DNA of 64,000 bases. Origin: Streptomyces spinoverrucosus (GTDB lineage Bacteria > Actinomycetota > Actinomycetes > Streptomycetales > Streptomycetaceae). The stretch is taken from contig NZ_JADPZX010000001.1 in NCBI RefSeq assembly GCF_015712165.1, forward strand, positions 4,972,001 to 5,036,000, read 5' to 3'. The notes under the pieces were generated by a model. It worked only from the letters and a program-made list of their open reading frames with translations. It was not told the origin of the DNA and did no database searches. Position numbers and translations under genes: made by a program. Positions 59,393-64,000 of this stretch are shown here, in pieces; position 1 is the first letter of the stretch; every line of letters starts with the position of its first letter.

Positions 59393-62218
59393 ATGCCCCC
59401 CAACACCACCGCCTCAACGGGTCAGCAGCCCGGCAAGTCCGGCAGGAAGAAGGGGCGCAAAGCCCGACTGATGGTGCTTGTACTGGTGCTGGCCATCATG
59501 GGCGGCGCCGCCTGTGGGGCGTACTGGTCCATCAGCACCGTGCGCGCCTCCTTCCCGCAGACCAAGGGCTCGATCACGCTCAAGGGCCTGACCGCACCCG
59601 TCGACGTGAAGCGGGACGGCTACGGCATCCCGCAGGTCTACGCCTCCTCCGACGAGGACCTGTTCATGGCGCAGGGCTACGTCCAGGCGCAGGACCGGTT
59701 CTACGAGATGGACGTCCGCCGGCACATGACCGCCGGGCGCCTGTCGGAGATGTTCGGCAAGAGCCAGGTCGAGAACGACGAGTTCCTGCGCACGCTGGGC
59801 TGGCAGCGGACCGCGCAGAAGGAGTACGACACCAAGCTGTCCGCCACCACCAAGAAGTACCTCCAGGCGTACGCCGAGGGAGTCAACGCCTACCTTGAGG
59901 GCAAGGGCGCCGAGGACATCTCCGTGGAGTACGCGGCGCTCGGCTTCAGCAACGACTACAAGCCCGAGAAGTGGACCCCGGTCGACTCGGTGGCGTGGCT
60001 GAAGGCGATGGCCTGGGACCTGCGCGGCAACATGCAGGACGAGATCGACCGCGCCCTGATGACCAGCCGCCTCGGCCCCAAGCAGGTCGCCGACCTGTAC
60101 CCGCGGTACCCGTACGACCGGAACCAGGTCGTCGTCCAGCAGGGCCAGTACGACGAACTCACCCAGACGTTCGACGGCGGCGGCTCCACCGACGGCACGA
60201 GCGGTGGCTCCACGGACGGCACGAGCGGCACCTCGACCGACGGCACGGCCGGAACCTCCACAGACGGCACAGGGACGTCCACGGGCACCTCGACGGGCAC
60301 GTCCTCCTCCACCGGCTCCTCGGCCCTCCAGACCCAGCTCTCGGGCCTCTACGACGAGCTGGAGGACCTCCCCGAGGCCGTCGGCGTGAACGGCAACGGC
60401 ATCGGCTCCAACTCGTGGGTCGTCGGCGGCGCGCACACCATCACCGGCAAGCCGCTGCTCGCCAACGACCCGCACCTGTCGGCCTCGCTGCCGTCCGTCT
60501 GGTACCAGATGGGCCTGCACTGCCGCACGGTCTCCGACAAGTGCCAGTACGACGTCTCGGGCTACACCTTTGCCGGTATGCCGGGCGTGATAATCGGTCA
60601 CAATCAGGACATCTCCTGGGGCATGACCAACTCCGGCGTCGACGTCACCGACCTCTACCTGGAGAAGCTCACCGGCGACGGCTACCTCTACGACGGCAAG
60701 GTGAAGCCCTTCACCACCTACGAGGAGACCATCAAGGTCGCCGGCGGCACCTCCAAGAAGATCGTGGTCCGGGAGACCAACAACGGCCCCCTGCTGTCCG
60801 ACCGCGACGACGAACTGGTGAAGGTCGGCAAGAAGGCCACCGTCGACACCGCCGCCCCCGACCGCGGCGACGGCTACGGCATCGCACTGCGCTGGACCGC
60901 GCTGGACGCGGGCACCACCATGGAGGCCGTCTTCGCCATGAACAAGGCGGCCGACTGGGACGACTTCCGCGCCGCGGCGGCCCTGTTCGAGGTGCCCTCG
61001 CAGAACCTCGTCTACGCCGACACCGAGAACCACATCGGCTACACGCTGCCCGGAAAGATCCCCACGCGCGCGAAGGGCCACGACGGCTCCGTCCCGGCGC
61101 CGGGCTGGGACTCCAAGTACCGCTGGACCGGCTACGTCGAGCAGGACGAGCTGCCCTACGAGTACGACCCGCAGCGCGGCTACATCGTCACCGCCAACCA
61201 GGCCGTGGTCGGCAAGGACTACCCGTACACGCTGACCACGGACTGGGGTTACGGCGCCCGCAGCCAGCGGATCACCGACCTGATCGAGTCGAAGATCAAG
61301 GGCGACGGCAAGATCTCCACCGAGGACATGCGGCAGATGCAGATGGACAGCAGCAGCGAGATCGCCAAGCTGCTCGTCCCGCAGCTGCTGAAGATCGACG
61401 TCGGCGACAAGGACGTCCGCGACGCGCAGAAGCTCCTGGAGGGCTGGGACTACACCCAGGACGCCGACTCGGCGGCCGCCGCCTACTTCAACTCGGTCTG
61501 GCGCAACATCCTCAAGCTCGCGTTCGGCGACAAGCTGCCCAAGGAACTGCGCGTCAGGGGCCAGTGCCTGTGGGTCGAGCCGGTCAACACCACCGGCCCG
61601 GTGGACGACGACCGACGGGTGCGCGAGTGCGGCCAGCGCGACGCGGACCAGGCCCAGCCGGACGGCGGCGACCGCTGGTTCGAGGTCGTGCGCAGCCTCA
61701 TGGACGACGAGAACAGCGACTGGTGGACGACCCCCAAGTCGGGCACCCGCCCGGCCGCCGACAACCGCGACGACCTCTTCAAGCGGGCCATGATCGACGC
61801 CCGCTGGGAGCTGACCGCCAAGCTCGGCAAGGACATCGACACCTGGAGCTGGGGCCGGCTGCACCGCCTGTTCCTGAAGAACCAGACCCTCGGCACCGAC
61901 GGCCCCGGCTTCCTGCAGTACGTCCTCAACCGCGGCCCCTGGGAGCTCAGTGGCGGCGAGGCGACGGTCAACGCGACCGGCTGGAACGCTGCCGGCGGCT
62001 ACGGCGTCGTCTGGGTGCCGTCGATGCGGATGGTGGTCAACCTCGACGACTTCGACAAGTCGAAGTGGATCAACCTCAGCGGCGCCTCCGGGCACGCCTA
62101 CAGCTCGCACTACACCGACCAGACCGGCAAGTGGGCCAAGGGCGAGCTGCTGGACTGGTCGTTCACCAAGCAGGCGGTGGACAAGGGCACGGACGACACC
62201 CTGGCCCTGAAGCCGTGA
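59393..62218 (+). CDS. Penicillin acylase family protein (Ntn hydrolase)
   Basis: 941 residues from ATG 59393, with AAGGA upstream. One membrane or signal segment (MVLVLVLAIMGGAACGAYWS). Alpha-chain start: VDVKRDGYGIPQVYASSDED and AQGYVQAQDRFYEMDVRRHM. The mature beta-chain would begin with Ser in NGIGSNSWVVGGAHTITGKP. Between them a Ser/Thr/Gly/Asp repeat (STDGTSG units) forms the spacer. Also VIIGHNQDISWGMTNSGVDV. It cleaves amide bonds of penicillins or N-acyl homoserine lactones and is likely extracytoplasmic after self-processing. The natural substrate is unknown. Confidence 0.9.
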   Translation: MPPNTTASTGQQPGKSGRKKGRKARLMVLVLVLAIMGGAACGAYWSISTVRASFPQTKGSITLKGLTAPVDVKRDGYGIPQVYASSDEDLFMAQGYVQAQDRFYEMDVRRHMTAGRLSEMFGKSQVENDEFLRTLGWQRTAQKEYDTKLSATTKKYLQAYAEGVNAYLEGKGAEDISVEYAALGFSNDYKPEKWTPVDSVAWLKAMAWDLRGNMQDEIDRALMTSRLGPKQVADLYPRYPYDRNQVVVQQGQYDELTQTFDGGGSTDGTSGGSTDGTSGTSTDGTAGTSTDGTGTSTGTSTGTSSSTGSSALQTQLSGLYDELEDLPEAVGVNGNGIGSNSWVVGGAHTITGKPLLANDPHLSASLPSVWYQMGLHCRTVSDKCQYDVSGYTFAGMPGVIIGHNQDISWGMTNSGVDVTDLYLEKLTGDGYLYDGKVKPFTTYEETIKVAGGTSKKIVVRETNNGPLLSDRDDELVKVGKKATVDTAAPDRGDGYGIALRWTALDAGTTMEAVFAMNKAADWDDFRAAAALFEVPSQNLVYADTENHIGYTLPGKIPTRAKGHDGSVPAPGWDSKYRWTGYVEQDELPYEYDPQRGYIVTANQAVVGKDYPYTLTTDWGYGARSQRITDLIESKIKGDGKISTEDMRQMQMDSSSEIAKLLVPQLLKIDVGDKDVRDAQKLLEGWDYTQDADSAAAAYFNSVWRNILKLAFGDKLPKELRVRGQCLWVEPVNTTGPVDDDRRVRECGQRDADQAQPDGGDRWFEVVRSLMDDENSDWWTTPKSGTRPAADNRDDLFKRAMIDARWELTAKLGKDIDTWSWGRLHRLFLKNQTLGTDGPGFLQYVLNRGPWELSGGEATVNATGWNAAGGYGVVWVPSMRMVVNLDDFDKSKWINLSGASGHAYSSHYTDQTGKWAKGELLDWSFTKQAVDKGTDDTLALKP

Positions 62219-62237
62219 CCCACTGACGGCGACCGAC

Positions 62238-62275
62238 CCGAAGGGCCCTCCACGCGCGCGTGGAGGGCCCTTCGG
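62238..62275. terminator. Bidirectional terminator, perfect 38-base palindrome
   Basis: Arms 62238-62256 and 62257-62275 are perfectly complementary over 19 bases without a fixed loop. It sits between convergent genes (acylase, cyclo-ligase), 20 bases after the first stop and 13 bases before the second. Confidence 0.9.
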
Positions 62276-62287
62276 TCTGCCGGGGCC

Positions 62288-62914
62288 TCACCTCCGGGAG
62301 CGCGGGAAGCGGCGCACGCCCGACGGCGTCACCACCGCGTGCACCGGCCGGTCGTGCCGCTCCGTGGGGACGAGCGGGACGACCTCCGCGTCGTACAGCA
62401 GCACCACCAGCGCGGGATGGGCGCCCGCGCGCTCCAGACGCGCCAGGACACGGTCGTACGACCCTCCGCCGCGCCCCAGCCGCATCCCGCGCGCGTCGAC
62501 CGCGAGGCCCGGCAGCAGCACGGCGTCGGCGCCCGTCACCGCGTCCGGGCCGAGCCGCTCGCCGGCCGGCTCCCAAAGAGCCATCTTTCCGCCGTGTTGG
62601 ACACGCGCGAGGGAGCCCTTCCCGGAGTAAACGCCCCAGTCAAGGTCGTTGTCGGGCAAAAGCGCCGGAAGCAGGACGCGTACCCCCCGCGCGTGCAGCG
62701 CGTCGAGTAGCGCGAGCGTGCCGGGCTCGCTCCCCACGGAGACGTACGCCGCCACCGTGCGCGCATGCGCCAGCTCGCCCAGTTCGAGCGCGTGTTCGGC
62801 CAGCGCGGCCGCCGCCGCCTCCACGTCACCTGCGGGCAACCTGCTTCTCACCGCGAGGAGCTCTCGCCGCAATGTGCGCTTGTCAGGCTCGCCCATGCGT
62901 CCGAGGTGGCCCAT
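62288..62914 (-). CDS. 5-formyltetrahydrofolate cyclo-ligase
   Basis: 208 residues from ATG 62914, preceded by GGGAG six bases away; ATGs at 62947 and 62896 are alternatives. Motifs: KRTLRRELLAVRSRLPAGDV, ADAVLLPGLAVDARGMRLGR then GGGSYDRVLARLER (the phosphate loop GRGGGSYD), and VPTERHDRPVHAVVTPSG. It converts 5-formyl-THF to 5,10-methenyl-THF using ATP. It is divergent from galU. Confidence 0.92.
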   Translation of the reverse strand: MGHLGRMGEPDKRTLRRELLAVRSRLPAGDVEAAAAALAEHALELGELAHARTVAAYVSVGSEPGTLALLDALHARGVRVLLPALLPDNDLDWGVYSGKGSLARVQHGGKMALWEPAGERLGPDAVTGADAVLLPGLAVDARGMRLGRGGGSYDRVLARLERAGAHPALVVLLYDAEVVPLVPTERHDRPVHAVVTPSGVRRFPRSRR

Positions 62915-63008
62915 CCGTCGCTCCCGTACCGTGATCAAAGGGCTCATATGAGCGCCAACTGTCCGGAGCCTGTGATTCCTCACAAACGCACCGGATATGG
63001 TTGCGGAC

Positions 63009-63911
63009 ATGACTCAGGCGCAACCACGGATCAACAAGGCTGTCATTCCCGCAGCAGGCCTCGGCACCCGGTTCCTGCCGGCCACCAAAGCCACTCCCAA
63101 GGAGATGCTGCCGGTCGTGGACAAGCCGGCGATCCAGTACGTGGTCGAGGAGGCCGTCTCGGCCGGTCTCGACGACGTCCTCATGATCACCGGTCGCAAC
63201 AAGCGGCCCCTTGAGGACCACTTCGACCGCAACTACGAGCTCGAGTCGGCTCTGGAGAAGAAGGGCGACGCCGAGCGGCTCGCCAAGGTCCAGGAGTCGA
63301 GCGACCTCGCGACCATGCACTACGTGCGCCAGGGCGACCCCAGGGGACTGGGTCACGCCGTCCTGTGCGCGGCCCCCCACGTCGGCGACGAGCCCTTCGC
63401 GGTACTCCTCGGCGACGACCTGATCGACCCGCGCGACCCGCTCCTCAAGCGCATGATCGAGGTCCAGGAGCAGCACGGCGGCAGCGTCATCGCGCTCATG
63501 GAGGTGGCGCCCGAGCAGATCCATCTCTACGGCTGCGCGGCCGTAGAGGCCACCGAGGACGGCGACGTGGTCAAGGTGAGCGACCTGGTCGAGAAGCCGG
63601 ACGCGGCCGACGCCCCGTCGAACTACGCCATCATCGGCCGCTACGTCCTCGACCCGCGCATCTTCGACATACTGCGCAAGACCGAGCCCGGCCGCGGCGG
63701 CGAGATCCAGATCACCGACGCCCTCCAGCAGCTCGCCGCGGACGAGAAGGTCGGCGGCCCGGTGCACGGCGTCGTCTTCAAGGGCCGCCGCTATGACACC
63801 GGCGACCGCGGCGACTATCTGCGTGCCATTGTCAGACTCGCGTGCGAACGTGAAGACCTGGGCCCGGACTTCCGGACCTGGCTTCGCAGTTACGTCACCG
63901 AGGAGATGTAG
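63009..63911 (+). CDS. galU: UTP-glucose-1-phosphate uridylyltransferase
   Basis: 300 residues. Nucleotide loop: KAVIPAAGLGTRFLPATKAT then PKEMLPVVDKPAIQYVVEEA. FAVLLGDDLID holds the metal Asp. GGEIQITDALQQLAADEKV and FKGRRYDTGDRGDYLRAIV complete the sugar site. It makes UDP-glucose for cell-wall sugars and trehalose. The start at 63009 follows the family; it is divergent from the cyclo-ligase gene. Confidence 0.95.
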   Translation: MTQAQPRINKAVIPAAGLGTRFLPATKATPKEMLPVVDKPAIQYVVEEAVSAGLDDVLMITGRNKRPLEDHFDRNYELESALEKKGDAERLAKVQESSDLATMHYVRQGDPRGLGHAVLCAAPHVGDEPFAVLLGDDLIDPRDPLLKRMIEVQEQHGGSVIALMEVAPEQIHLYGCAAVEATEDGDVVKVSDLVEKPDAADAPSNYAIIGRYVLDPRIFDILRKTEPGRGGEIQITDALQQLAADEKVGGPVHGVVFKGRRYDTGDRGDYLRAIVRLACEREDLGPDFRTWLRSYVTEEM

Positions 63912-63916
63912 CCACT

Positions 63917-64000
63917 TGAGCACCGCCGCGCCCCGCGCCACCGGCCAGGACCACCTGTGGTCGGTGGACGAACACCTGGAGGACATCCTCGAGACCGTCC
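63917..64000 (+). CDS. Molybdopterin molybdotransferase (MoeA/Glp) family, N-terminal 28 codons only
   Basis: TTG at 63917 begins MSTAAPRATGQDHLWSVDEH then LEDILETV and runs off the window end. LWSVDEHLEDILETV is the usual first helix of the actinobacterial GlpR/MoeA-type protein. It starts 5 bases after the galU stop, so it is co-transcribed. The remainder is outside, so the family call rests on position and this short start. Confidence 0.65.

Overview
The window is high-GC actinobacterial DNA, almost certainly Streptomyces. Codons are strongly G/C-biased at the third position and GTG/TTG starts are frequent. Typical streptomycete families are abundant (MmyB-type XRE regulators, WYL, TetR, MarR, LtrA, a 332-residue HrdD-type sigma factor, FmdB). 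From about 34 kb to the end, gene content and order match what I remember of the S. coelicolor core chromosome around hrdD, fruR-fruK-fruA, mscL and galU. No tRNA, rRNA, CRISPR array or prophage was seen.

Region 1 (1-13.2 kb) is a decayed accessory segment. It holds the 3' part of a D-Ala-D-Ala carboxypeptidase, an amidohydrolase remnant, frameshifted secreted-protein genes, and three copies (one broken) of an unusual regulator that joins histidine-kinase-like and ATPase domains to a LuxR helix-turn-helix. Each copy is transcribed away from a different neighbour: a broken secreted protein, a 50-residue secreted peptide, or a quinone-type oxidoreductase. An IS200/IS605 element (tnpA plus tnpB) and a lone tnpB element flank a Na+/H+ antiporter gene.

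Region 2 (13.2-30.4 kb) is a redox and electrophile-handling island: zinc alcohol dehydrogenase, broken cupin, carboxymuconolactone decarboxylase-like protein, MFS exporter, short-chain dehydrogenase, NADP-dependent oxidoreductase, DJ-1-like protein, SnoaL-like protein, flavodoxin-like protein, two hydrolases and an aldehyde dehydrogenase. It has three paralogous XRE/MmyB regulators. Six copies of a G-run/GAAGAAT/C-run sequence lie in front of the three regulators and of three nearby transcription units, so this is most likely one self-contained regulon with a shared operator.

Region 3 (30.4-43.8 kb) holds a double-module IclR regulator, an M6-like metalloprotease, TetR-MFS and WYL-MFS drug-efflux pairs, a MarR/LigB-like dioxygenase divergent pair, an acetyltransferase, the hrdD-type sigma factor behind a sequence-perfect SigR promoter, and another TetR gene.

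Region 4 (43.8-64 kb) is core-like. It has the fructose PTS operon fruR-fruK-fruA, whose 3' end runs into an eight-unit tandem repeat; a two-repeat protein of unknown function; an L,D-transpeptidase lipoprotein; a P1-family peptidase; LtrA-like protein; mscL; a SAF-like protein; methylthioadenosine phosphorylase; an FmdB zinc-ribbon gene with a CIRCE-like operator; an MFS exporter; a K+/H+-type antiporter; a penicillin acylase homologue; 5-formyltetrahydrofolate cyclo-ligase; galU; and the start of a moeA-like gene.
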